Assembly (NCBI GenBank): GCA_025354985.1
Contig: JANXLU010000011.1
Location: 143,918 to 207,917 of the forward strand
Source: Chloroflexota bacterium
Lineage (GTDB): Bacteria; Chloroflexota; Anaerolineae; J036; Brachytrichaceae
Length of the DNA: 64,000 nt
Direction: 5' to 3'
Positions within the stretch are counted from its first letter, which is position 1. The number at the start of each line of letters is the position of its first letter. The position numbers and the translations under genes were made by a program. Below, one piece after another: positions 32,786 to 40,789 of the stretch. The notes under the pieces are model-generated. The model did not search any database and was not told where the DNA came from. It saw only the letters and a list, made by a program, of their open reading frames with translations.

Positions 32786-33726
32786 GACAATGGTTTGAGA
32801 AGGAGCTGCTCTGTATTTGGCGCTACCGTTTGTAGCAGGCCCCGGTGACCAATTGCCGCGTCAATGGCCAAGGCGAATCTGCCGGCAGCACCCGGTGCAT
32901 TCGACAAACACAAATCCGGCTCGATCAATTCCAGTTCCATTAGGATAAAAACGTCATTTTGAACCACGCCATCCACCCGTGCATACGTTAGCCGATGCTT
33001 CACATAGTTAAGTATTGGTATGCATTGATCAATTATTGCTTTGGAAACCTCCACACGCCGCGTTGAACCGCCATGCGCTTCCTGTACCCTGAAATCCCCG
33101 GTTCGCGGCTTCTTGACCACGGCGTGGCTGAAAATTCGGTCAAAGAAAACCAGAGAATATTCACCCTCCCGGATTATTTCACGCAAAAACGGTTGTATCA
33201 GCACATCGCCCTCCTGCATCATGTCCCTAAGGAGCGCTTGGTCGCGCTTTCCGGATGATGCATCCGTGATCCATGTTTGGTACGCACTCGCACCGATTGC
33301 CGGCTTGATTACCGCCTTGGGCCACCCATTTGATTGCAGGACATGCTGCAAATCGACCGCCCGACCCCGGGTCGCCCAAACGGTTGGAACAATCTTGGCT
33401 CCTTGTTGCTCAAGATCGCGCAGATAGCGCTTGTTCGCGTTCCACCGCAAAACTTCGGGTGAGTTGATGACTTGGATGTTTAATGAGGCAACTGTGGCAA
33501 GCCAGGCGCCAAACTCGGCAAGCTTCACGTGGTAATCCCATGTGCTGCGGATCACCAGTGCGCGATACGTACTCCAATCGACCGCTTCATCCGACCAAAC
33601 TTCGAAGGTGACGACGAAGCCCAGTCGTTCGAGAGCGTGAAACATCAATTGATCATCAGCTGTTCCGTCCGGGTAAGCGCTGCAAGTGATCAGCGCAATC
33701 TGCTGATAAATTTTGTTTTCGAACAC
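32782..33726 (-). CDS. ATP-grasp family protein (RimK/glutathione synthetase-like)
   Basis: 314 residues. N-terminal pre-ATP-grasp domain with VIRSTWDYHVKLAEF, then NANKRYLRDLEQQGAKIVPT, KAVIKPAIGASA (nucleotide-binding loop), DVLIQPFLREIIREGEYSLVFF and the metal-binding end LMELELIEPDLCL. Such enzymes ligate a carboxylate to an amine through an acyl-phosphate. The substrate is unknown. It starts at GTG 33726, 8 nt after a TAAACT box, and is the first gene of a four-gene operon with ATGA overlaps. Confidence 0.82.
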   Translation of the reverse strand: MFENKIYQQIALITCSAYPDGTADDQLMFHALERLGFVVTFEVWSDEAVDWSTYRALVIRSTWDYHVKLAEFGAWLATVASLNIQVINSPEVLRWNANKRYLRDLEQQGAKIVPTVWATRGRAVDLQHVLQSNGWPKAVIKPAIGASAYQTWITDASSGKRDQALLRDMMQEGDVLIQPFLREIIREGEYSLVFFDRIFSHAVVKKPRTGDFRVQEAHGGSTRRVEVSKAIIDQCIPILNYVKHRLTYARVDGVVQNDVFILMELELIEPDLCLSNAPGAAGRFALAIDAAIGHRGLLQTVAPNTEQLLLKPLS

Positions 33727-33734
33727 GACTATCT

Positions 33735-33740
33735 AGTTTA
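33735..33740 (-). promoter_or_regulatory. -10 box TAAACT, leaderless-type
   Basis: On the reverse strand TAAACT ends 8 nt before the GTG start of the ATP-grasp gene. No ribosome-binding site is present. Confidence 0.45.
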
Positions 33741-33777
33741 TCTTGTAAGGTGGGCCCGATCACAATTTGTCAAATGG

Positions 33778-34443
33778 TTACGCGATCGTGCTGGCAGTTG
33801 AAGGGCTATCGCTCTTTGCTTGCACAGCCAGGACGTGGTCCCGCATCAGACCACCAATTGCCTTCGCGTCGGTGTTCGGACTGGCAACCAATGCCTGGGA
33901 CGCACTGCGTTGGTTCTCAATCGTGTGATGCTGACTCAGTTTTGCCTTGCCTTCCAGTTTGCTAACGGTCACCTCAAACCATACGATTCCAGCAAGCTGT
34001 GCCGCTTGAAACGAGGCAGGTTGTGCAGCAAACGTGATCTCATTTTCCGGCTCAAAAACTGAATGCATTTGGTGAAGCATTTCGAGCTTTTGATTTGTAT
34101 CGTGTGAAACACGCCCTATGCCCGTGGCGTGCACGGCGATATAGTTCCACGTAGGGATACCATGGTTATGAATGTAGGTGGTTGGCGAAACAAATGTGTG
34201 TGGCCCCGTGAAAATGACCAGGCATTCGCGTTGGTCTTGTTCAAAAGCACGCCAATGGGGGCTGGCCTTGGCAAAGTGACCCAGAATGATGACATGCCCG
34301 TCCACAATCCGCGTCAGCAATGGCAAATGCGATGCAACCAGTGCGCCATCCAGCTGGCTGACAACCGTGGCAAATGAATTTGCCTGCATGTACGCAACGC
34401 AGGTCGCCTGATTCTCAAGTAGGTTGTGCTTTGGTATGTACAT
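33778..34443 (-). CDS. PaiB-type FMN-binding protein
   Basis: 221 residues. It begins MYIPKHNLLEN and has GHFAKASPHWRAFE, FTGPHTFVSPTTY, PTWNYIAVHATGIG, all typical of the FMN-binding negative transcriptional regulator family (PaiB, split-barrel flavoprotein fold). PaiB represses sporulation and protease genes in Bacillus; in most bacteria the role is unknown and a redox or haem-related function is possible. It overlaps the start side of the upstream EamA transporter gene by 29 nt, so both are probably co-expressed under the divergent MocR regulator. Confidence 0.85.
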   Translation of the reverse strand: MYIPKHNLLENQATCVAYMQANSFATVVSQLDGALVASHLPLLTRIVDGHVIILGHFAKASPHWRAFEQDQRECLVIFTGPHTFVSPTTYIHNHGIPTWNYIAVHATGIGRVSHDTNQKLEMLHQMHSVFEPENEITFAAQPASFQAAQLAGIVWFEVTVSKLEGKAKLSQHHTIENQRSASQALVASPNTDAKAIGGLMRDHVLAVQAKSDSPSTASTIA

Positions 34444-35347
34444 TTTGTGTTTCGTATATGGGCGCCCGACGTGCCACGAAAATTAACATAACGACCAGAC
34501 TCGCTGCCGCGATCATCAAAGGTGAAATCGACTCGCCAAGCAGAAGTGCCGCCCAAAGAACGGTGAGAAAAGCTTGGACCAACTGTACTTGGCTGACGCG
34601 GGCGATACCCCCCAGCGCAAGCCCGCGGTACCAGGCAAAGAATCCAAGAAACATGCTGATGCAGCCAAGATACAGAAACGCACCCCACGAGGTTGGCGAT
34701 GCCTGGATTCCAAACATGGCAACGCGCGACCAAACAGGAAGCACGAGAAACGGCGCGGCGATGACGTTTGCCCAACAGATTGTCTGCCAGCTACCGATTA
34801 CACGGCTCATCTTGCCACCGGCAACATAGCCCAGCGTTGCTATTGCCACCGCAATCAACATGAGTGCATCGCCCGCCTCAATCGTAATCCCATTGGTGAT
34901 AAACAGATAACCAAAGACGGTCGCGCTACCACCACATGCTGCCAGCCAAAACAGGGCACTCGGCCTTTGTCTATTCGCAAAGGCACCACCAATTGCGGTC
35001 GTAAGTGGCAGCAAGGCATTGATGACTGCGGCATGTGCACTCGGTACAAAGCGCACCGCCCAGCTGCTTGCCAAGGGAAAACCAATCACAACGCCAACAG
35101 TTACAAGTGACAACCCTAGCCACTGGTCTCGGGTCGGAATTGGTTGCCTCTTGAGTGCGAGAAGACAGATCGAAAGTACTGCGGCCAGCAACGCGCGACC
35201 CAAACCGACAAACGTTGGGTCGAGTTCTCGCGTTGCCAGCCTGGTCATGGGCAGAGAAAAGCTAAATGCCAGCACGCCAAGGAGCCCAAATAGTAGACCG
35301 GCTGTAACGTCTTTTTGCGCTCGCAAGTCTACGGTTGGTTTTGTCAC
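34415..35347 (-). CDS. EamA-family (DMT) transporter
   Basis: 310 residues, ten predicted membrane helices in two five-helix EamA repeats (the first starting TAGLLFGLLGVLAFSFSLPM, the second about ALMLIAVAIATLGYVAGGK). It probably exports an amino acid, amine or vitamin. It starts with GTG 35347, 6 nt after a TACACT box, and is divergent from a MocR-type regulator, a common arrangement in which the regulator controls the transporter. Confidence 0.88.
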   Translation of the reverse strand: MTKPTVDLRAQKDVTAGLLFGLLGVLAFSFSLPMTRLATRELDPTFVGLGRALLAAVLSICLLALKRQPIPTRDQWLGLSLVTVGVVIGFPLASSWAVRFVPSAHAAVINALLPLTTAIGGAFANRQRPSALFWLAACGGSATVFGYLFITNGITIEAGDALMLIAVAIATLGYVAGGKMSRVIGSWQTICWANVIAAPFLVLPVWSRVAMFGIQASPTSWGAFLYLGCISMFLGFFAWYRGLALGGIARVSQVQLVQAFLTVLWAALLLGESISPLMIAAASLVVMLIFVARRAPIYETQNVHTKAQPT

Positions 35348-35353
35348 TCCTCA

Positions 35354-35359
35354 AGTGTA
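35354..35359 (-). promoter_or_regulatory. -10 box TACACT of the EamA-PaiB operon
   Basis: TACACT on the reverse strand ends 6 nt before the GTG start of the EamA gene, in the 68-bp space shared with the divergent MocR gene. No ribosome-binding site. Confidence 0.45.
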
Positions 35360-35400
35360 TGCAATAATGGATCGCAAACAAGAGCCATTCTTGCAAAAGT

Positions 35401-35406
35401 TATGGT
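35401..35406 (+). promoter_or_regulatory. -10 box TATGGT of the MocR gene
   Basis: TATGGT ends 9 nt before the ATG at 35416. It fits the TANNNT pattern but matches the consensus only moderately. Confidence 0.35.
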
Positions 35407-35415
35407 GCCAATAGG

Positions 35416-36927
35416 ATGTCAAAGCGCGCATTAACATTTGATCTTGCAATGATTACGGTTGATCGAGGGGACAGCCTCTCAATGGTCCAGCAGCTATACA
35501 ACGCGCTGCGCACCGCGATTTTGTCTCACACACTAAAACCAGGTACGCGTTTGCCAAGCACGCGAAGATTGTCAACCGACCTGGGTGTTAGTCGAAACAC
35601 AATTTCAGCCACCTTTGATCAATTGCGTGCCGAAGGATACTTGGAATGCAGGGTCGGCGATGGGACCTACATAAGTTCCCAACTTCCGGATGAGCTGTTA
35701 ACGGTTCACCAGGGTTCACCGGATCCCGCCAAGCGACGCAGCGAGCCTGATGCGACAGAACTCTCGGTTCGCTATAAAACCATGCAGGCGATGCCTACCG
35801 GTGGCATGGACAGTGAATCAATTCGACCGTTTCGAACGGGTATACCCGCATTGGATGCATTTCCAATCAATATCTGGACAAGGCTGACTACCCGCCGTTG
35901 GCGCACCGTTTCAACAAACCTGCTCTCGTATGAATCAAGCCCGGGATACTATCCCTTACGAGAGGCGATTAGCGAATATCTTGGCAGCGCGCGCGGTGTC
36001 AATTGCCGGCCGGATCAGGTGTTTGTTACATCCGGGTCGCAGGATGCGCTCTCGGTTGCGTGCAGCCTGTTGCTTAACCCGGGGGATCAGGCGTGGATCG
36101 AGGACCCGGCATACAGAGGTGGACGGTTGGCTCTGGTCAATGCGGGCGTTGAAGTGATTCCGGTGCCAGTCGATTCTGAGGGGCTCAACGTAGCGGAAGG
36201 AATCAATCGTGCGCCGCTCGCTCGAATGGCCTACGTAACGCCATCGTATCAATATCCGTGCGGCGTGACCATGCCTCTGTCGCGTCGGCTTGAACTATTG
36301 AAATGGGCACAAAACGCGCGGGCTTGGATTCTGGAAGATGATTACAACAGCGAGTATCGGTTTAGTGGTCGCCCTCTTGCGTCGTTGCAAGGGCTTGACA
36401 CTAACGAGCGTGTGTTATATATCGGCACCTTTAGCAAAGTGCTCTTCCCGTCCTTAAGAATCGGATATCTCATCGTGCCACCAACCTTGGTGGATTCGTT
36501 CGCCCGGGCCATGCAGATGATGTTTCATTATTCACCGTTGGTTGATCAGGCCGTGCTGTGTGATTTTATAAGCCAGGGGCACTTTGCCCGCCACGTAAGA
36601 CGGATGCGGTCAATATATGCCGATCGTCGACTAGTACTGGATCAGGAGCTGCAACAAGTGTTTGAAGGCGCTTTGCAGGTGGATTGTGCTGCAGCCGGGA
36701 TGCACATTATGGCCAGATTGGCGGGCGCAAATGCTGGTCGCGATACAGACATTAGCGTCGCCGCAGGTCGGCACGGGTTGCAGATACACGCGCTAAGCAC
36801 GTATGCGTTACGTAGGCTGGGGCAGGGTGGTTTGGTGTTGGGCTATGGCGCATACACTCCGCGCGTGTTGCGCCTTGGTGTGCGCAAGCTGCGAACAATC
36901 ATCAGGGAAAATGGAATTACCGTTTGA
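35416..36927 (+). CDS. MocR-type regulator (GntR HTH fused to aminotransferase domain)
   Basis: 503 residues. Residues ~20-90 are a GntR winged helix (LYNALRTAILSHTLKPGTRLPSTRRLSTDLGVSRNTI, split by its recognition helix, then LRAEGYLECRVGDGTYIS). Residues ~125-503 are a type I aminotransferase domain with LREAISEYLGSARGV, VTSGSQDALS, YVTPSYQYPCG, WILEDDYNSEYRF and the PLP-lysine site YIGTFSKVLFPSLRIGYL. MocR proteins sense PLP, GABA or other amines and control neighbouring genes; the divergent EamA-PaiB operon is the likely target. It overlaps azlC by 11 nt tail to tail. Confidence 0.9.
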   Translation: MSKRALTFDLAMITVDRGDSLSMVQQLYNALRTAILSHTLKPGTRLPSTRRLSTDLGVSRNTISATFDQLRAEGYLECRVGDGTYISSQLPDELLTVHQGSPDPAKRRSEPDATELSVRYKTMQAMPTGGMDSESIRPFRTGIPALDAFPINIWTRLTTRRWRTVSTNLLSYESSPGYYPLREAISEYLGSARGVNCRPDQVFVTSGSQDALSVACSLLLNPGDQAWIEDPAYRGGRLALVNAGVEVIPVPVDSEGLNVAEGINRAPLARMAYVTPSYQYPCGVTMPLSRRLELLKWAQNARAWILEDDYNSEYRFSGRPLASLQGLDTNERVLYIGTFSKVLFPSLRIGYLIVPPTLVDSFARAMQMMFHYSPLVDQAVLCDFISQGHFARHVRRMRSIYADRRLVLDQELQQVFEGALQVDCAAAGMHIMARLAGANAGRDTDISVAAGRHGLQIHALSTYALRRLGQGGLVLGYGAYTPRVLRLGVRKLRTIIRENGITV

Positions 36928-37624
36928 CGGTCGGCCGCGAGCGTTCAGTCAATACACCGGCAGCGATGCCACAAGCTGCAGCCACGAGCAGGCCAAGTTT
37001 TAGGGGTAACGCAACCGCGGGCAACGCGACTGTGCCGGCTACCAACGCTGCAGCGACGGAAGACCGGTCCTTGAGCGTGGGAAAGACCAGCGCGATAAAC
37101 GTTAGCGGAAGCGCAAAGTCCAGCTGCCAACTCGTCGGGATAGTGCCGCCGATAAACAATCCCAATGCCGTACTTATCTGCCAGGTGCACCACATTGCAA
37201 GACCGGCGCCCAAAAAGTACCACCTCGCTTGCAATCTGTAGGCATCATCCAATGATTGGCGCAACCGACCAATGACGATTGCATATGCTTCGTCGGTGAG
37301 CAGATACGCCAGGATTATTTTCCAGCGCCACCCATATCGGAGCAAATATGGGGCGACGGACGCGCTATATAGCATGTGCCGAAGGTTGACGATGGCGCCA
37401 GTGATCACGATGATTCCAGCTGGAACAGTGGTCGCAATCAATTGGGCCGCAATAAATTGGCTGGAACCGGCGAACACCAATGCGGACATGCTTTGAGCGA
37501 TCATCCTTTGCATTCCAGCCTGAATGGCAAGTGTCCCAAAAATAAGCCCAAAAGGAAATACGCCTGGCAGAATTGGCATCGTCGCCCGAACGCCTGCTAG
37601 AAACTCGGTCTTTGCGCTGCTCAT
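36917..37624 (-). CDS. azlC: AzlC-family branched-chain amino acid exporter subunit
   Basis: 235 residues, about six membrane segments. The family signature is in ILPGVFPFGLIFGTLA near the start and VFAGSSQFIAAQL, then NLRHMLYSASVAPYL. AzlC with AzlD exports branched-chain amino acids and analogues. It starts one base after the azlD stop. The order here is azlD then azlC, the reverse of that in Bacillus. Confidence 0.9.
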   Translation of the reverse strand: MSSAKTEFLAGVRATMPILPGVFPFGLIFGTLAIQAGMQRMIAQSMSALVFAGSSQFIAAQLIATTVPAGIIVITGAIVNLRHMLYSASVAPYLLRYGWRWKIILAYLLTDEAYAIVIGRLRQSLDDAYRLQARWYFLGAGLAMWCTWQISTALGLFIGGTIPTSWQLDFALPLTFIALVFPTLKDRSSVAAALVAGTVALPAVALPLKLGLLVAAACGIAAGVLTERSRPTVKR

Positions 37625-37625
37625 G

Positions 37626-37952
37626 TTATGCAGTAAATAATGTAAGGCCCCACAGAGTCACCATTCCAGTGGCGATTGTTACAAATACATTGCGCGTGAT
37701 AAGGGCGACTGCAACCGCAAGTGCAGCGGCAATAAGCCGGTAATTGGACGGCGCGAGCACCAGAGCGCCGTTTATCAGGAACACGTCCGGGAAAATGATG
37801 GCGCACAACACGGCCGGCGGCACAAACCTGAGCACTCTGATCAGCCAGACCGGGACATCTGTTCTTCCAAAAAGTGCGATAAACGAGAGTCGCTGCGCGA
37901 AGGTGATTGCCCCAAGGATGAAAAACAGAATCAGCAGCTGAACGTTGGTCAC
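37626..37952 (-). CDS. azlD: AzlD-family branched-chain amino acid exporter subunit
   Basis: 108 residues with three to four membrane helices and the AzlD signature RLSFIALFGRTDVPVWLIRVLRFVPPAVLCAIIFP (given here as one family block, residues ~20-54; key parts RFVPPAVL). It is the small partner of AzlC. It overlaps the upstream FmdB-like gene by ATGA and abuts azlC, forming a three-gene operon. Confidence 0.88.
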   Translation of the reverse strand: MTNVQLLILFFILGAITFAQRLSFIALFGRTDVPVWLIRVLRFVPPAVLCAIIFPDVFLINGALVLAPSNYRLIAAALAVAVALITRNVFVTIATGMVTLWGLTLFTA

Positions 37953-38560
37953 TTCTTCTTGCTGCCGCGTCCGCCTATGGAGACGGATTTGGTAGGCCTG
38001 GCCTTGGCCGAGCCAGCCTTTGCGTCTTTCTTGGTCATGCCGCGTCCCGTCCGGGATGCCCCGGCTTTCTTTGGATCAGATTTTGGTTCTGGGTCATCTG
38101 CCGGTGCTGCTGGTGGCATGCCATAGGGATCATCCATTTCGCCACCCATACCTTCCGGCCCCGCCAATACGTCACCCATTTTTTGTTCAATTGCCTCGGG
38201 GTCTTCACCTTTTTCCAGCCGACCAACGACCTCCTCAAATTCTTCGCCCAGCGATTCGCCAGTTTGCGCCGCCATTTTGCGCATAAATCTGCCAAGACTC
38301 CTCGGATCATTTTCGTCAAGGCCCTCCATTTCCTTTAGTAGCCCTTCGTCCATGCCGTTGTCACCATCTGTGCCGGATTCGGAACCCGACGAGTCTCTTG
38401 AGCCATGTCGGAGCACCCGTACCTTGCTTATGACACGCGTTAGTTTGGGGCTCCCGCATTTCTCGCATCGGGCGCTGGCCTCGTTTACGGCGGCAATGCT
38501 TGGCCACCAGATGCTCACCTTTTTAAGGCAGTTTGAGCATCGATATTCATATATTGGCAT
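37949..38560 (-). CDS. FmdB-family zinc-ribbon protein with acidic and basic tails
   Basis: 203 residues from ATG 38560, which gives the canonical MPIYEYRC start. A zinc ribbon (C-x2-C at about 8-11 and C-x2-C at about 33-36, as CSNC and CEKC) occupies the first 45 residues. The rest is low complexity: an acidic Asp/Glu/Gly section, then Pro-rich, then a Lys/Arg/Ser-rich tail ending SKKK. Ordinary FmdB proteins are 60-110 residues, so the tails are notable. Function of the family is unsettled. A TACAAT box lies 7 nt before the start. Confidence 0.85.
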   Translation of the reverse strand: MPIYEYRCSNCLKKVSIWWPSIAAVNEASARCEKCGSPKLTRVISKVRVLRHGSRDSSGSESGTDGDNGMDEGLLKEMEGLDENDPRSLGRFMRKMAAQTGESLGEEFEEVVGRLEKGEDPEAIEQKMGDVLAGPEGMGGEMDDPYGMPPAAPADDPEPKSDPKKAGASRTGRGMTKKDAKAGSAKARPTKSVSIGGRGSKKK

Positions 38561-38567
38561 GAAACGC

Positions 38568-38573
38568 ATTGTA
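38568..38573 (-). promoter_or_regulatory. -10 box TACAAT of the FmdB-azlDC operon
   Basis: TACAAT on the reverse strand ends 7 nt before the ATG at 38560. The two start codons of the divergent pair are 33 bp apart, leaving no room for untranslated leaders. Confidence 0.55.
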
Positions 38574-38578
38574 CGAGA

Positions 38579-38584
38579 TACACT
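38579..38584 (+). promoter_or_regulatory. -10 box TACACT of the GT2 gene
   Basis: TACACT ends 9 nt before the ATG at 38594 and lies 5 bp from the -10 box of the divergent FmdB gene, so the two promoters must compete for polymerase. Confidence 0.5.
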
Positions 38585-38593
38585 AGATTACAG

Positions 38594-39427
38594 ATGTCCA
38601 TTACTGCCCTTGTGCTTACATATAACGAATCAAGGCATATTTCCGAATGTCTAAGAACCCTTAAGTGGGCGGATCAGCGCATTGTTTGGGATTCATTCAG
38701 CACTGATGACACTGTGGCGCTTGCCGCAGCAGCGGGTGCCACGGTTGTTCAAAATCCGTTCAAGAATTATGCGCAACAGCGTAACGATGCGCTCGATTGG
38801 GTGGCGCACAACATGCCTGGTTTGCACGGTATCGCGCGGGCTGATTTTGCGGTTTCCTCAATGCCGGCGGGCGACTGGGTTTTCTTCGTAGATGCTGATG
38901 AGCGGGTCCCAGCTGACCTTGCAAAAGAAGTCGTCTTGGTATCGCAAAACGTGGACCGACCGGTTTGGACGGTGCCAAGACACAATTATCTCTTCGGGAA
39001 ATTAACCCTGGGGGCGGGTTGGTATCCCGATCGTCAAGCTCGGCTATTCTTAGTCGGGAAGGCGCGGTTCAACCCCACAGTAGCGGTTCACGAGGTACCC
39101 GAATTTGATGGTGAAATGGGTGAACTGCAAAACGTGCTTATTCACTATAACTACGATAATCTGGCGCAGTTTTACGCAAAACAGCGCAAATATGCGGACC
39201 TTCAGGCAAGAATTCTCCACGATCAGGGCATTCGGCCAAAGCCTCGCAACTATTTATTGCAACCGCTGCGTGAATTTCGACGAAGATTTTTCATCCTGCA
39301 TGGATACCGCGATGGATTTCACGGACTTCGGCTAAGCGGCTTGATGGCCTATTACGATTTTGACATGTATCGCAGACTGGCGCGGTTGGGGAAAACGACA
39401 AAGGCGACCGATGTCGGTCGCCTTTGA
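38594..39427 (+). CDS. Family 2 glycosyltransferase (WaaE/KdtX-like)
   Basis: 277 residues, GT-A fold: ITALVLTYNESRHISECL, WDSFSTDDTVALAAAAGA, then the DxD-type metal site FVDADERVPADL. The downstream GKLTLGAGWYPDRQARLFLVGKARF and VHEVPEF segments are typical of LPS core glucosyltransferase-like and other GT2 proteins of this size. It probably adds a sugar to a membrane or surface glycan precursor; acceptor unknown. The stop is 4 bp from the 3' end of the convergent tRNA-Leu gene. Confidence 0.85.
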   Translation: MSITALVLTYNESRHISECLRTLKWADQRIVWDSFSTDDTVALAAAAGATVVQNPFKNYAQQRNDALDWVAHNMPGLHGIARADFAVSSMPAGDWVFFVDADERVPADLAKEVVLVSQNVDRPVWTVPRHNYLFGKLTLGAGWYPDRQARLFLVGKARFNPTVAVHEVPEFDGEMGELQNVLIHYNYDNLAQFYAKQRKYADLQARILHDQGIRPKPRNYLLQPLREFRRRFFILHGYRDGFHGLRLSGLMAYYDFDMYRRLARLGKTTKATDVGRL

Positions 39428-39431
39428 ACCA

Positions 39432-39513
39432 TGCCCAGGACAGGACTTGAACCTGCATGCCTTGCGGCTCCACCCCCTCAAGATGGTGCGTCTGCCAATT
39501 TCGCCACCTGGGC
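39432..39513 (-). tRNA. tRNA-Leu (anticodon GAG)
   Basis: 82 nt on the reverse strand. The acceptor stem GCCCAGG pairs perfectly with CCTGGGC, followed by discriminator A; CCA is not encoded. The anticodon stem is CCATC/GGTGG (one T-G pair) with loop TTGAGGG, giving anticodon GAG for CUC/CUU. The T arm is GCAGGTTCAAGTCCTGT. The long variable arm GGAGCCGCAAGGC-type hairpin is what marks a leucine tRNA. Confidence 0.93.
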
Positions 39514-39525
39514 GAGAGAATCAGG

Positions 39526-39531
39526 ATTATA
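39526..39531 (-). promoter_or_regulatory. Extended -10 TGGTATAAT of the tRNA-Leu gene
   Basis: A perfect TATAAT with an upstream TGG lies 12 bp before the first base of the tRNA on the reverse strand. No clear -35 box. Confidence 0.6.
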
Positions 39532-39572
39532 CCAAAGGTCGCTCCAAAACCCGCCTTCGAAATTTGCCGTCA

Positions 39573-40736
39573 TTATTTCCAGGCAGCAGCATAAAACTCG
39601 AGGTATTCGGCAAGGTGCGCCTGCCAATATGCGTCCACATGACCGCCTTTATTCACTTTGACCGTGTTTTCAATTTTGTCCGCGTTGAATTCCTGGCCCA
39701 ATTGCTCGATCGCATACTGCATGGGGTCTTCATCACCCGCATCGAGGTAAAACCGCTGTCCACGCGCATCGTCCGGGTTTCCTATCATGCTGATCATGTT
39801 GAATCCCTCTGGCACACCGATGAGCATGTCGCTACTAATTGCCGGGCTGTGTCCGCCAATGCTTCCGAATTCCTCGGGATGGCGCATGCCAATCTCAAGT
39901 GACCAATACCCTCCCCGGGAGATGCCCCCAATGCCACGCCCGGCGCTGTCGTAGCGTACGTAATACTTTTCATAAATCGTGGGAAGCACGTCACGAATCA
40001 CATAGTCTTCCCACGAATCCGTGCCACCGCTGCTATATACAAATTTACTGTTGTCATTTGCATCCTCGTCAGTACGTGGAATGACCATGATGAAGGGCGG
40101 AACCTTTTTGCTGGCAATCAGGTTGTCGGCCACGGATGCCACTCCGATATCAAGCCATTGGTTTTCTTGCAGCCCAAGGCCTTGAAGCAACACGAGCATG
40201 GGCAGTCGCTTGCCATCGCCGTTGCTGCGATAACACGGTGGCGTATATACATCAACGATCAGCTTTTCAACCAGCACGGTGGTCGAAATCGTCTCAAGAT
40301 TCATTAATCCGGTTGAATCCGTGCAGGTTGGTGTGGCCGGCGCCGACGTGCCAGGTTTGCTGAGCGGTACAAACGGGGTAGGCGGTCCGCCTGGCGTGGC
40401 TGTCTGAACCAGGTTTGCCGGGGGTGCCGTTGTCACGAGTGTGGTCGGTGAACCCGTAACTTGACGGCGATTTGCCAATGGTGGACCAAGCGCTGAGCCA
40501 GCCCGCCGCAACCCTCGCATTGCTGCGGCCGCTTCTGAAGTAATGGGAGATGCGGTTGAAATAGATACAAGTGTCGGTGTTGCAGTGGGCCTGCTCGCGA
40601 CCATGTGGGTCGCGGCAAATGTGATAACAATTTTTGGTGTGGGTTGCACAGTAGGGAACGTGGAGGTTTCCGGGCTGCTGCACGAGCACAAGATCAGGAT
40701 TGCTAAGAAGGCGCAGTTGCGCCTAAAGCTTGTCAC
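39573..40736 (-). CDS. Esterase-D/enterochelin-esterase-like lipoprotein
   Basis: 387 residues. GTG start at 40736, lipobox LCSC near residue 19, then a ~115-residue Thr/Pro/Ala linker. The catalytic alpha/beta-hydrolase domain (~150-387) has the esterase-D family pattern: VYTPPCYRSNGDGKRLPMLVLLQG, the nucleophile elbow GGISRGGYWSLEIG, the Asp-containing YLDAGDEDP and a catalytic His in GGHVDAYWQAHL. It is predicted to hydrolyse an ester outside the membrane. It diverges from sbcD with 53 bp between the starts. Confidence 0.85.
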   Translation of the reverse strand: MTSFRRNCAFLAILILCSCSSPETSTFPTVQPTPKIVITFAATHMVASRPTATPTLVSISTASPITSEAAAAMRGLRRAGSALGPPLANRRQVTGSPTTLVTTAPPANLVQTATPGGPPTPFVPLSKPGTSAPATPTCTDSTGLMNLETISTTVLVEKLIVDVYTPPCYRSNGDGKRLPMLVLLQGLGLQENQWLDIGVASVADNLIASKKVPPFIMVIPRTDEDANDNSKFVYSSGGTDSWEDYVIRDVLPTIYEKYYVRYDSAGRGIGGISRGGYWSLEIGMRHPEEFGSIGGHSPAISSDMLIGVPEGFNMISMIGNPDDARGQRFYLDAGDEDPMQYAIEQLGQEFNADKIENTVKVNKGGHVDAYWQAHLAEYLEFYAAAWK

Positions 40737-40743
40737 CCTTCAA

Positions 40744-40749
40744 ATTCTA
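40744..40749 (-). promoter_or_regulatory. -10 box TAGAAT of the esterase gene
   Basis: TAGAAT on the reverse strand ends 7 nt before the GTG at 40736; no ribosome-binding site. Confidence 0.5.
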
Positions 40750-40775
40750 GTCAACTTCATTAGCAATCGCCCAAG

Positions 40776-40781
40776 TAAAAT
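40776..40781 (+). promoter_or_regulatory. -10 box TAAAAT of the sbcD gene
   Basis: TAAAAT ends 8 nt before the ATG at 40790; no ribosome-binding site. Confidence 0.5.
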
Positions 40782-40789
40782 GGTGACTC

